Assembly: GCA_038380435.1 (NCBI GenBank) | Contig: JAWZYU010000011.1 | Location: forward strand, 85,288,501-85,352,500 | Origin: Ryuthela nishihirai | Lineage: Eukaryota; Arthropoda; Arachnida; Araneae; Heptathelidae | Length of the DNA stretch: 64,000 nt | Direction: 5' to 3' | In this document: positions 35,423 through 45,806 of the stretch, piece after piece | How positions within the stretch are numbered: the stretch's first letter is position 1 | Layout of the letters: every line of letters starts with the position of its first letter | Program-made: the position numbers and the translations under genes | Notes under the pieces: generated by a model | Database searches by the model: none | The model's input: only the letters and a program-made list of their open reading frames with translations | What the model was told of the DNA's origin: nothing

Positions 35423-36043
35423 GTTTGGAAAAGCGGTTTAGATAGATTCGATTAGATATAAAAAATGGCTTTAGTTTCTTCACTGAAAAAAAATTTTATT
35501 GTGGAAACTATGGAGCTTCCATTTTAGCATCTACATATTTGATACAATTGATTGCGAGAATAATTTTAGTAAGCTAAGTATTTGCTACGTCTAAAGCGGA
35601 ATTTCCTTTACAAAGCAAGTGACTACTTCACTGATCTAGATGCAATGATTTTTCGATTGAGCAGTTTTAAAGAGGGCGAAGAAGATTTAGCTGTGCTGGG
35701 TGTAAAATCGCAATAATTAGAAAAGATGCTAATGAAGCTTTGCTTTATTTCAATCTCTTGCTAATTGATATTTTCGCATCTTAGCACTGATTCCTTGTGG
35801 TTGGGTGTGACTGTTAATAGCGCCCAGACCGAAACTTAAATTATCTTGTTCTATACCGTCTTCCAGTCGGAGAGTTGAACTTTTCGTTTCGTATTTGAAC
35901 TTTAATCTCACTGAAAGACAGACAACAACGCTTACATATCAAAGAATTTTGCTCGTCATATTTAGCGATAAGTATTCATTTCAAGTGAAAATATTTGTAT
36001 TAATATTATTGCAATTTGTATTATTATTATTATTGCTTATTTG

Positions 36044-36308
36044 CAGAGTCTGATCTGATGGGGGGCAAGGTGGCCATGCCCCCCCCCCACCTTTTGAAAA
36101 TGCCAGTAAAGGTAATAGAGGCAAAAATATTAAACTTATGTATATTTAATGCCTTTATAAAGAAATTTTTGAAAGACCTCTGAAACGGATGGGGAAATGT
36201 AATAAATGCAATGAAATTCAGTCTTATGATCGCCCCCCTCTTGCTTTTTTTTCGCTCGATTGATTTTTCTCACCTCCCAACCCCTTATTATTTTTAGACC
36301 TGGGTCTG
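36044..36308. mobile_element. hAT-type MITE related to the 35218 element
   Basis: Flanked by CTTATTTG at 36036-36043 and 36309-36316. The left end is CAGAGTCTGATCTGATGG and the right end, read inwards, CAGACCCAGGTCTAA. The internal stretch GTAAAGGTAATAGAGGCAAA and what follows match 37824-37972 closely and, inverted, part of 35218-35422, so the three belong to one family. Confidence 0.88.
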
Positions 36309-36429
36309 CTTATTTGCATTACTCATATTGCAAGACAGTGCATTAAGAAGAAGGCTGATTCTTATTCTTTAAGTGTTGTTCTCTGGAACATTTTCTATTT
36401 TCTTGGGTCTAATATAAATATTGAACAAT

Positions 36430-37500
36430 ATTAAACATGACCTTGTTAGTAGACTCTGCATAAACATCTGGAATCAAAACCTTCAAGTTTCCTGTTGTTT
36501 GCTTTCAAATGTTACACTTTGCTTTAAACGAAAGCTTTAAAAAGGATTAACTATTAATCTAAAATAATTAGTTTAATTAAAGGAAGTTAAAAAAGGAATA
36601 CATTATACAATTGAACACTAATCTAAAAATAATTTAATTTAGTGTTCAGGTGTATACTGTATTCCTATTTTTCGCAATATGCACAAATTCTTCCAACCAT
36701 GAGGTTGAGGTTTATCTCCTTATCACCCTCGCCATGTCACCGTGAAAAATGGGACCCGATGGGTTTTGCGAAGGTGAGCGTCTGTCGGATAGAACATTAA
36801 ACCGTGATTCCGTGTGCGGAGAATCGTCTCCGTGAATGCTAAGTGACTTTGACGGAAAGCTTATTCTAACAACTCTGCAGTCGATCCTCTTCCCGAATAT
36901 TCTCTGAGACCTTGTGGTGTTTGTGACCTGGCCATTTATTCCGTTATGCACAAAGAAGTGTTGTTCATAGGTAAAATAATCCAAAAATTATTAAATATTT
37001 TAAGAGCCATACTTCTATTCTCGTTAATTTCACATTGGACATTATCAACATCTGCCAACAACTCAAATGAGAAATGCTTTCAAGAACACAGCCATTTAGA
37101 AGAAATAATGCACTACCCACTTAACTCATTTTCATCACTCTTGTGGTGGAAATAATTGCAATATAATAATTTGAGATAACTGGAATAATTAGTTTCCTCT
37201 TCATCACATCCTACTCTAAGCATTCGCAAAGATGCTGCAATGAAAGAGACCATCTCGTTAATATCATTTGCAAAAAGGACGAAATCTGCAGCAAAATCTA
37301 TATCAGATATTCTCCAGTCTCTAGACCATTTACAAGACTCCGATCTTATCCTTACAATGAATTCCTCAAAATACAATCGATAGCCACACTAAAAAGAAAA
37401 AGTGTCGAAATGCAGCCTTGTGGAACTGCAGTCATAATTCTAAACCAGCAATGCATAACCTGTTGTTCGCCACTGCATTTTGCACTGCCTTCTATCATTT
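36430..37500 (-). pseudogene. RTE-like LINE, copy 5, fragments around a SINE
   Basis: Minus strand 37460-37110 includes the RQGCISTLFLFSVAI-like motif B remnant (broken), then SDIDFAADFVLFANDINEMV, with FAAD in place of the catalytic YADD. A C-terminal scrap at about 36520-36440 matches the CKQDNRKLDAFDSRC region. A SINE A copy lies between the two, so it inserted into the LINE. Confidence 0.7.
36700..36985 (+). mobile_element. SINE family A, headless diverged copy
   Basis: Includes GGTTTATCTCC, GTCTGTCGGATAGAACATTA, GTGTGCGGAGAATCG, CTGAGACCTTGTGGTGTTTG and TGACCTGGCCATTTATTCC and ends in CATAGGTAAAATAATCC. The tRNA-like head is missing. Confidence 0.75.
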
Positions 37501-37606
37501 GGTGTTCTGCTGCAAATCAATCACACAAGCAGCTCTTAAATCAAGGAATAATATGACATATTTGGACAATTACAGATGTCTTAATAGCCCTCCCCCTGGG
37601 AAAATT

Positions 37607-37634
37607 CGCTCAGAGGTAAAACAACCCAACCCAA
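37607..37634 (+). mobile_element. 28-bp insertion of a SINE A 3' end with 13-bp target duplication
   Basis: Only CGCTCAGAGGTAAAACAACC and a few following bases of the SINE 3' end are present. They are flanked by exact copies of CCCTGGGAAAATT at 37594-37606 and 37635-37647, the expected product of extremely 5'-truncated retroposition. Confidence 0.85.
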
Positions 37635-37823
37635 CCCTGGGAAAATTGATAAAATATTAAATAATGAGGAATAACTCAGTTGTACCAAAATTGTATCTCG
37701 TTTTCCCTTAACGAAATGTAATCTTGATTTTTTTAAAGGCTTTCTTTCTTTACCATTGATGTATGTTGAAATATCTAGAAAAATCAGTTTGATATATCTG
37801 GAAAGGTGAGAAAAAAACTCATT

Positions 37824-37972
37824 CATGGCCGGATCTAGAAGGGTACCAATGGCACCTTCGAGAATTATATATTTGACAGTATAGTAAGGGTAATAGAGGC
37901 AAAAAAAAATTATGAAATTTATGTACATTCTAGGCAGTTTACAAGAATTTTTTAAAGACCTGTAAACTTTTT
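37824..37972 (+). mobile_element. truncated relative of the hAT-type MITE at 36044
   Basis: Starts CATGGCCGGATCTAGAAGG and matches the 36044 element through GTAATAGAGGCAAA and TTTTTTAAAGACCT. The right terminus was not found. Confidence 0.65.
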
Positions 37973-38239
37973 TCCTTTTGTTTACGGACAACCTTACTTG
38001 TATTATGAGAAAATATATGCGTGATTGCTTTATACGCAACTATACTCATTAATGACTATCTGAACCTAAATATTTCTATCCTGAAACACTGATTTGTCTT
38101 TTACCCCTCCCCTTAAAAACCTTTGCTCCACTGTCAAAGCATTTTTGCCCACCCTAAAAATATCTTGCCAACGACTATGCAATTATATTGAACATATGTT
38201 CATTATTGCGCATTTAATAGTAAACTGCGACAGAAAGTA

Positions 38240-38995
38240 AATTAAAGATCATAATGATCTATTTAACTCTCAATTTCCAACAATATTCGTTCAGTATTTA
38301 AAGAGTTATGGAAGGTACAGTATTTGACAACAATAATACGTTAAAAATAACACTTATGGTTTGCCTTTTGCAAAACAACAAATTAATAACAACTATACTG
38401 TCATTTTCCATATTTTAGCAATTATTATTTTAAAGTCCCCTATAATAACTGTGTTGATATTAAGAATTAGTCTTGAAAACATAATAAAGCAACTAACAAA
38501 GCTAATCGTGACCTTTTAAATCGCTCATTACCTACAGTTCTTATTGCTTTAGCCAAGTTCTCTACTTCCGTATCTGAGGTGTGTGTGTTCCATCTAGCGT
38601 AATGCGCAGAACAAAGAAAACTCATTTCGTACTGCGTAGTTCCTGCTGCTTCCCCCTGAATGGTAAGTGTCAAAAGGAAATGCATACTTTTTCTTGTAAA
38701 TGCACAATATAGGGGCACATTTCAAAGTTGACATGTTACAGAGGAAAAATGTTTTTAACCTTTTCACCTAAGAAATTCATCTTTTTCAGCTTCTGCCTAT
38801 ATAGAGCCATACCAATTTATTACGAAATTTCCATGTTACGCGAAAGGTAAAACTAATTTCGAAGATCTACAAATTCTAAAATACGCTTTTCATGAAAAAA
38901 TATTGCTGAAGATGAATGAAAGATCTGAATCAAATCTGCCTAAATCCCTATTTTCAGAAACATTCGTTCAATATTTCAAGAGTTTGGATCTAACT
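38240..38995. repeat. dispersed repeat related to the foldback arms
   Basis: At 38240-38340 the sequence AATTAAAGATCA, then AATATTCGTTCAGTATTTAA and TGGAAG with a TATTTGACAAC end follows the right foldback arm (4068-4165) closely. A weaker copy lies at 38930-38995. The same core also occurs at 31805-31870. Confidence 0.7.
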
Positions 38996-39033
38996 AGAGT
39001 AAAGCCACTTGGAATTAACCACAGAATGTCAGC

Positions 39034-39693
39034 CAGGGCGCTTTATCTATTAGGCCGACTAGACACAGGTGCCTAGGACCTACGAACCTTTTAAGGCCTA
39101 CAATATTTCACTTGAAAAAATATATTAAAAAAAAAGTCCCAAAATAAGAAAAAACATCAAATTTTAATTTAAATTATTTATTTAGGTATTTGAATGACAA
39201 AAACAATAATTGAAGTCGTCGCGTTTTTCAACAGCCTCACTGAAACAATCACAAACCCAGTAGTATAGGTCTAAGTAGATACTTTTAGTTTAATGTTTAA
39301 ATGTTCACTTTGCGACATTTTGTATGTGTCAATTCAGAAATTATCTCGTCGAATGTCATTTGTCGCATGACATCATTTTCAATTGAAAGTAGTGAAAAAT
39401 CGTTGCTGCCCCAGTGTTGATCGGAGATAATTTTTTATCAGTTTCATCTTTAAGAAGCTTCTTTCTCCTTCCACACTTATCCCGAAAATCGAGAGATAGA
39501 TTCTTAATGCTATGTTTACATTCGGAAAACTTGTTATGAGCTTATCATCGATTTGTGAACGAATAATATCTAAATAATTTGCGAGTTGTTTTTGTGCATG
39601 CAAACGATGAAATTAGAATAAAAATGAGTAAAAACATCCGATACACAGGCCTCTAGAAATAAAAGTGCCTACGAAGGTCTTAAAACGGCCTTG
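39034..39693 (-). mobile_element. hAT transposon deletion derivative with C-terminal dimerisation domain
   Basis: The ends are CAGGGCGCTTTATCTATTAG and, read inwards, CAAGGCCGTTTTAAGACC. Flanks ATGTCAGC (39026-39033) and ATTCCAGC (39694-39701) match at 6 of 8 positions. The minus-strand frame 39603-39379 reads SFPNVNIALRIYLSIFGISV and GERSFLKMKLIKNYLRSTLG. This is the C-terminal dimerisation domain of hAT transposases of the zinc-finger MYM-like type (usual form ERSFSKLKLIKNYLRST). The catalytic core is deleted. It is the only hAT protein evidence in the window. Confidence 0.88.
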
Positions 39694-40500
39694 ATTCCAG
39701 CTATCATAATTATTTAAAATATGAATGAATAATGTTTAAATTCGAGATTTAGATTTGATTGAGATCTTTAATTTACATTCAACAGTAATTTTCGATGCAA
39801 AGCGCATTTTGGATGTTCTACATTGATATAAAACTGAATTAAATAATAAACAAAATTCCCATTGACATGATGTTGAAATTCCCTAATCAATTGATGGGGC
39901 TCTCTACCGATTTAACGAGTCAGTGCCGTGCAGAAAACATGCAAGGGACAGGGGCTTAGAGCCAAAAAAGGTACTTCTTTTTTGGGGGGGTCTGTTTTGG
40001 TTTACTGTAAGAAGATCACTTCTGATTAGTGGAGGAAAAGGGTCAGGGGCTTAATCCCCTGTGGCTCTGGCAATGACTTCAATGATACTATATTCAATAC
40101 CTCGTTTTTACCTATTAGTTTTTTTCTAATGTAGAGCCTTTCCACCCAGGAATTTTTTAACTCTAATATACAATGCTTCTTTCACTTGTTTTGGAATAAA
40201 TTGTCAAGAAGTGTGGGCACTGACGGAAACAGGTAGATTTACCTCTACCGCTATGCTGACTTGGGGAGATGACAGAGGTTAATGACGTTTTACATCCTAT
40301 GGTAATACCCACAACGTGAACTTCTTTTGGTTAAAAATTTATTTATTCAAATAATTACAAATGAATCATTTCTGTTTACTAAGGTCTCGCAAAGCTAACA
40401 GCTTTCTGCTGGAGAGAATAATACATTAACATAATATACTTGTTTCGGCCTTAATCTGCTAATCTTAATACATTTACATCGTGTTGTATTTAGCATGTAT
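39694..40500. other. spacer without recognised genes
   Basis: The two flanks of GACAGGGGCTTA (39948) and GGGGCTTAATCCCC (about 40045) suggest a small decayed inverted element at about 39920-40075, but the target duplication could not be fixed. Confidence 0.35.
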
Positions 40501-40710
40501 AAAATAAATAATAAATACCCCCTCAAGCAGCTGCTTGCCACAGAGGTCTGATTGGAGCCTGTCAGTTTATACGCCATAATAGAAGGTCTGTGAGGATGGC
40601 GGGAACTCAGCAGAAAATCAACACAGACACCCATGCCTTAACCTTGGGCACGAAACCAGATCCCTTAGATCAGTAGCCAAGCGGGCTAACCACTCGGCCA
40701 CGGGAGGTCG
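40501..40710 (-). mobile_element. SINE family B, minus-strand copy
   Basis: Read on the minus strand it starts CCCGTGGCCGAGTGGTTAGC, has a diverged B box, and continues through CCGCCATCCTCACAG and CCTCTGTGGCAAGCAGCTGC to GGGGGTATTTATT. The target duplication is unclear (GTATTT on both sides). Confidence 0.88.
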
Positions 40711-41252
40711 TATTTTACTATTCCAGTTGAATACTTCAACGTTAAATAGTTTGCTAACTTTACTAAAATTTTCACTCTTTTTTTTTCATTTCAAATATAT
40801 GAAAATAATGTAAGGATTTTCATATTCATCTTTAAGATTACATTATTTGTTACTACTTGTTCATATTAAACTTTTTCTATTTTTAAAAATCTATTTATTT
40901 TGCATTTTAATTCTCTAAAAGAATTTGTTGCAGCAGTTCCTTTGGTAAAAGATTAAAAAAATATGGAATTTTGTAGCCACTTTCGCACTTTCCATAATTA
41001 TTTGTAAAATTTGGTGGTTAAAATAATTTTTTCCTTTAATTCTTATTTTTTATTATGTGGGCTTTAATTTCATATGTGTTCTCAAAAATTTACGCACAAC
41101 TATGTTATATTTATATAGGCTGTGGTAAAATATTCAAATAAATAAATCGATCTTGTGTTGTAGTTAGATGTATACCGTCTTTAATTGGTATATTTTAAAC
41201 TGCTGAGGATTGAATACGTTCTATTTTTTCAATATTTGTTAAGTTGGTAGTA

Positions 41253-41466
41253 CAGTCGCTCAAAAAAGTATCCGAACGCTATGGTTGATTACAGAATTCA
41301 GAAAAAATACCTGGCAACGATTTTTTTAGAAATTAGTGATCTGGCACCCTTTGTGTCACGTGACACGAAGGTTGCCAGATCACTCATTTCTAAAACTATC
41401 GTTGCCAGATATTTTTTCTGAGTTCTGTAATCAACCATAGCGTTCGAATACTTTTTTGAGCGACTG
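41253..41466. mobile_element. palindromic Tc1/mariner-type MITE, copy 2
   Basis: 214 bp, flanked by TA at 41251-41252 and 41467-41468. Both ends are CAGTCGCTCAAAAAAGTA, and the arms (about 100 bp) pair almost completely, with centre TCACGTGA near 41358. It has no coding capacity. It is the complete version of the element at 29324-29471. An open frame on the minus strand runs from this MITE into the adjoining LINE and is accidental. Confidence 0.92.
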
Positions 41467-41479
41467 TACCATGTATCGT

Positions 41480-43420
41480 TATGGCATAATTTAAGGGGGA
41501 CTCACAGATTGCTTTATAAAACATAATGCACGTGCTGGTATCCACAATATATCGTGATTTGTTTAATTTCAAAGCACAAATCCCTAATGTGCAGATTTTC
41601 TTAATATGCACAAAGCACAAAAAATAATTAAGCCTTAATGTACTGCAGATTTTCTCAGTATGAACGTTCCATCGGAGGGGACTGTCGAGGTGCAATCCTA
41701 GGTATTTTACTGTATGTAATCTGTCAATTTTTATGCAGCCACAGTTATCTAGATCAGAAATGGTTCCCTTTTTTCTGCAGCTTCATTTGTGTGTTTGAAT
41801 AATTAAGTAATGTTAATTTTGAAACCAAGTGAATGAAAAGTCATCCATTTGGTTTTATTGCTATATAGATAAAGTTCATTAGAGTTTAACCACCGTTTAC
41901 CAATATTAGTCTTTTTGTATATGTTTAACCCATCTTCTTCCAATTTGTTTATATTAACTAAAACTATATCATCGGCATATAAAAATATGCTACTATTTAG
42001 TTTTAATTTTGTTTATATAAATCAGAAATAAAAGATGGCCTAAAAGAGATCCTTGAGGAACACCTAATTTAACTTGACACTTTTCGCTGTAGGTGTTGTT
42101 AATTTTAGTTATTGTAAATCTATTTGATAAGAATTTTGAAACCAATGCAATTCCTCTAATTCCATAGTTTTCTAATTTCTGTAGAAGAATGTCATGATCC
42201 AAAGTGTCAAAAGCTTTCTGTAGGTCTAGAAACACAGCAACTACCTTGTCCCCTCTATTTAGTGTCATGTAGGCTAAATCAATAAATTTCGTTAGTAAGT
42301 TCACGGTACTATCCCCCTTTTGGGACCCATATGGATTTTCACTGAGGATGTTATGTTTAATGAGAAATTTATATACATTATTGTAAACATATTTTTCCAA
42401 TATTTTATGTACAGGAGATAAAATAGCAATGGGCCTATAATTAGTTATAATTGACTTTGTTCTTCCTTTGAATATTGGTTGTAGAATTACCGTTTTAAGT
42501 TCAGTTGGTATTGCACCAGTTGAAATACTTTCGTTAACTATTTCTTTTATGACTTCCGCTAATACCTCGATACTATTTTTAATGTGTTTGATATGTATAT
42601 TGTCATATCCAGGAGATTTGTTATCATTTAAAATTTTGACTATATTCACAATATGTGTCCTATTTACAGGAGGTATATAAACTGAACTTTTGTTTGTTAC
42701 TGTTCGTTTCAAATTCATCATCGGGTTCTTGGTTGATTTCTCTTATGTGTAAAATTAACGAGCAATATTCACTGTTAAATTTGTTTGCAATCTGTAAAGG
42801 TGTTAAACTTTTAGACATATTCTTAAATAATAGTTTCAATAGATCTTGTTTTTCTTATCCTCTAGTGCTTGATGGATTAATTCCCATGTTTGTCTCACAT
42901 GATGTCTTCTTATCGTTACTTGCCCTTTATAAAAATTTTGCTTCTGATTTCTGATTTCCACTGTAACTAAGTTGCGTAATTTTTTATGCTCATTTTCGTA
43001 CCTATCACTTTTTGAGTTATTTTAATATTAATCTAGGTCTTATCTCTACATTCCATTAAATTGATAAAACAATTTGCGATCCACTGTTTTGTAACATTAC
43101 AATATACTGTTTTTTAACATAAATTGATATGTTCGAAACATTTTATGCGGTTTTTTATTTTTTTCTAAAATTTCATTGCATTTGTTTTTAAAGGAATTGT
43201 AACAATCGGTATTTTTGTCTGTGTTCGCTGAGTTTTTGTTATATTTCGACCAGTCCGTTAAGATTATTTCCCTTTCGATTTTTTATGCTCATAATACAGT
43301 TAATTTCCATTGTTTTGATATCGGTTGAGACTTTTCCATATAGTTTCTCATCTTTTGATCCAAATATAGCTGCAATGAGAAAATGATCAGCGATCTTACA
43401 CAGTGAAATCATTTATTTCG
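41480..43420 (-). pseudogene. CR1/Jockey-like LINE reverse transcriptase pseudogene
   Basis: The minus-strand frame 42721-41993 contains [58 protein letters not shown] (motif A) and [12 protein letters not shown] (motif B). After a stop at about 41993, IFLYADDIVLV (motif C, intact) follows near 41970. A C-terminal piece reads HLDSPLRWNVHTEKIC near 41690. Upstream, 43420-42730 encodes a broken endonuclease tail (KIADHFLIAAIFG). The chromosomal 3' end lies at about 41480 beside the MITE. RT motifs fit the CR1/Jockey group; the clade is tentative. Confidence 0.88.
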
Positions 43421-43439
43421 ACATAATTTTTCCTTATAA

Positions 43440-44230
43440 TTTGGAAGTGGTAAGGAATGTGTAGATCAGATTTTTTCACTTACACAGAAATATTTCGAGT
43501 TTCAGAAACCTGTGGTTGTTTTCCTTCGTAGTTTTCCAATAGGAGTTTGACTTTGTTGACGGTTCAAATTTGCAGTTGATTGCGGGATCGTATGGCATAC
43601 CAGAGATGTTGTTTAGCATTTTGATGGCTCACACACGACTCACACAGGCTTGTAGCAATTGGTTTAGCGTTGACAGTAGAGTTACACAACCGATTAATTT
43701 TGTCTCCTTTTCTCTTTAGTTTGGTTATTGATTATGTTATGTGGAATTCTTTTCAAGAGGAAGATTTTGGTCTTATATAGTCTAAAGATTTGAAAATTTC
43801 TGATTTAGATTATGCTGATGATTCAGTCCGTTTGACAAATAATAGTGAGATGAACTCTTTCATTCGAGCTGTTGATGAGATTGGTAATAAAGTAGTTTTG
43901 GCTATAAACAGAGAGAAAACTAAAGTGATGAAAATTGCTGAGGCAGATGGTGCTTCCGTTGTTTTGAAATGGTTTCGCCCTTGAGCAAGTGTCTCAGTTT
44001 AATTTTCCCAGAACCTATATAGCAGATACTGGTGATGTGTGGCATGACAAAAACAGAAGAATAGGGGAATTTTTCTGCTGGGACTTTTAAGAATTTGTGG
44101 AGAGTTTGAAGAAATAGACGCATACACACAAACACTAAAATTAGGCTACGCAATAGTTTGGTGCTTTCTAAAGTGAGCTATGGTAGCCAAACGTGAACTC
44201 TTTGTAAACAAATATAGCAAGAAACCTTTC
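43440..44230 (+). pseudogene. RTE-like LINE, copy 4, partial reverse transcriptase
   Basis: Reads GKECVDQ and FQKPVVV in broken frames from 43450. One open frame (43790-43984) then contains KISDLDYADDSVRLTNNSEM and LAINREKTKVMKIAEADGA. Frame-broken IRRIGEFFCWDF-like and LGYAIVWCFL-like sequence follows to about 44220. It is in the opposite orientation to copies 1 and 2 and lies next to the CR1-like LINE. Confidence 0.83.
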
Positions 44231-44273
44231 TTGTAATCAGAAAATTCAGAAAATATGTATGTGTTAAATATAC

Positions 44274-44381
44274 AGGGCTATTCTTGCGACGGATTAAGGA
44301 AACAACGATCAAAGGGGCGACGGACGACGAGGACTTTCTGCATCAATATATTTATAACATGATTTATACCAACGTTAAAAA
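44274..44381 (+). other. candidate short exon between plausible splice sites
   Basis: TATACAG before 44274 and AAG/GTAAGAG at 44381 fit acceptor and donor sites, and one frame is open (FLRRIKETTIKGATDDEDFL). Base composition is higher in GC than the surrounding sequence. There are no family matches I recognise, and it could equally be the edge of a transposon. Confidence 0.2.
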
Positions 44382-44481
44382 GGTAAGAGAATGTTTTTTT
44401 TTTTATTTAATGGCGTATATTGAACCTTCCAATATACAACATAAATTACATAAAAATCAATATGAACAGATATAATTTATT

Positions 44482-44923
44482 TTTGATGTTGATGAATGTA
44501 GGCAGTCGATTAGTGACCACTTTTAAGTATCTGGGATTGCACTTAGATTCAATATTTGGATTATTGATTTATATTTTTTGAATGGAATTTATTGATTTTG
44601 ATGGAATGCCCATAGTATTAAACTATGCAATTCTTCACATTTTATATTATTATTATTATGGTCTTATTATTACAATTTTTTCCGTATATGGATTTCTCAC
44701 TTTTCATCTGTTAGGCTTTCTATTAATTACTTATTAGATATGGTTTAATTATATCTTTAAAGATTAGTTCTTGGGATCTTGCAGACAACGTGTAGCTTTG
44801 CCAGTTAACTCTTAAATGTAAATTGAGGAATCGAATGAAGCTTTATTATAGTTGATATTAAGTATTTGTAACATTTGTCGTGATATAAGTTTAAGAAAAG
44901 GATAAATCCTATTTCGTACTCAC
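44482..44923 (-). other. start of the intron after the NRF-like exon
   Basis: Begins GTGAGTACG at 44923 on the minus strand. AT-rich, and no further NRF-type exon could be read here. Lower coordinates are filled with LINE, MITE and hAT sequence, so the intron is probably long. Confidence 0.6.
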
Positions 44924-45806
44924 TTTGAAAAGCCCATGGTCGAAGTCTACGAAGTCCCAAGAGCAATTGAAAGAAACTGGTGTAGCATCCATCTGTTAAT
45001 TGCACTTCGGAAGATGCTCTGATGAGCACGGGAAGAGCCTGCCTCACCACAGCATCCACAGATTCACGAAACGATTCCTCCAGATTCTCCCACTGATGGA
45101 GCACGTGCAAAGTGGGGTGTGGCGCTGTCTGCACGTGATCAGTCTCTTCCCTGATATACGTTTCTAACTTGTTGTGCGTTGCTTTTAATTGATGCTTTGC
45201 GTATTCATCGCTGATGGTTTCCCCGATTCGCTTTATCAGCTGTTGACCATTCATTTCGTCGTCCTCATCATCATTATCATCATTCGGAGGATTTACATCC
45301 AACATCCATCCTTCTATTGTACTTTGCGGATTGACAAAAGAGCTGACGTTTTCTCTTCTCCATGTGCCATTATCAGATTCACCATTATCGATCTGCATTG
45401 CCTCCAACGTTCCGTTCTCCTTGTGACTGGCACTGAAATCTTCGTCCAGCTCTCCTTGTTCTTTGTGCGTTTGAGAGTTCCTTAAAATAGCTTCTGCTTC
45501 CTTTGATCCAAATGGCTTCAGCTGAATCTCAGAATTCCTTCCCGCAGATTGCAATGATGCCACAATCTCGGTAGGTGCTTCTGACGAAGTGCCGAGAATG
45601 CTTAGATCCTCAGAATCCTCTGTGCTTCTTATGTTGTTCAAGGTTTCATTTGGCATAATGTTATACAGCGCCGTGGCATTACCAACAGATCGACACGACA
45701 CATGTGGGAGCACAATCAAGCAGAGAATGATTAAAACCCTACTGATGGAAGACAGTTCAAATATTTTTTGGCATTTCATCACTGATTTTTTCATGGCTAC
45801 AGACAT
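44924..45806 (-). CDS. NRF-6-like (nose resistant to fluoxetine) protein, first coding exon
   Basis: This is the clearest host gene in the window. The start is the ATG at 45806; an in-frame TAA lies 6 bp upstream, so the protein cannot begin earlier. A Kozak-like GCCATG four codons in is an alternative. Residues 1-40 include a hydrophobic run, VLIILCLIVLPHVSC, a signal peptide. Residues 40-200 are acidic and polar with several N-glycosylation motifs (NAT, NET, NGT, NVS) and the acidic run NDDNDDEDDE. The C-terminal part, ESVDAVVRQALPVLIRASSE then GCYTSFFQLLLGLRRLRPWA, matches the start of the extracellular NRF domain found in multi-pass acyltransferase-like proteins of nematodes and arthropods. 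The exon ends in CAAA/GTGAGTAC with phase 1, so the next codon could be the Met usual after PWAFQ. Later exons with the transmembrane acyltransferase domain were not found. Confidence 0.85.

Noticed and set aside
37441..37480. CGCCACTG as another hAT right end
   Set aside because: It lies in LINE copy 5 sequence and no partner end or 8-bp duplication could be found.
39920..40075. Possible small inverted element around GGGGCTTAATCCCC
   Set aside because: Ends GTCAGTGCC and GTCATTGCC pair, but no matching target duplication was found and similarity stops after about 10 bp.
41396..41695. 99-codon minus-strand frame as one protein
   Set aside because: Its C-terminal third comes from the palindromic MITE; only the first part is LINE protein.
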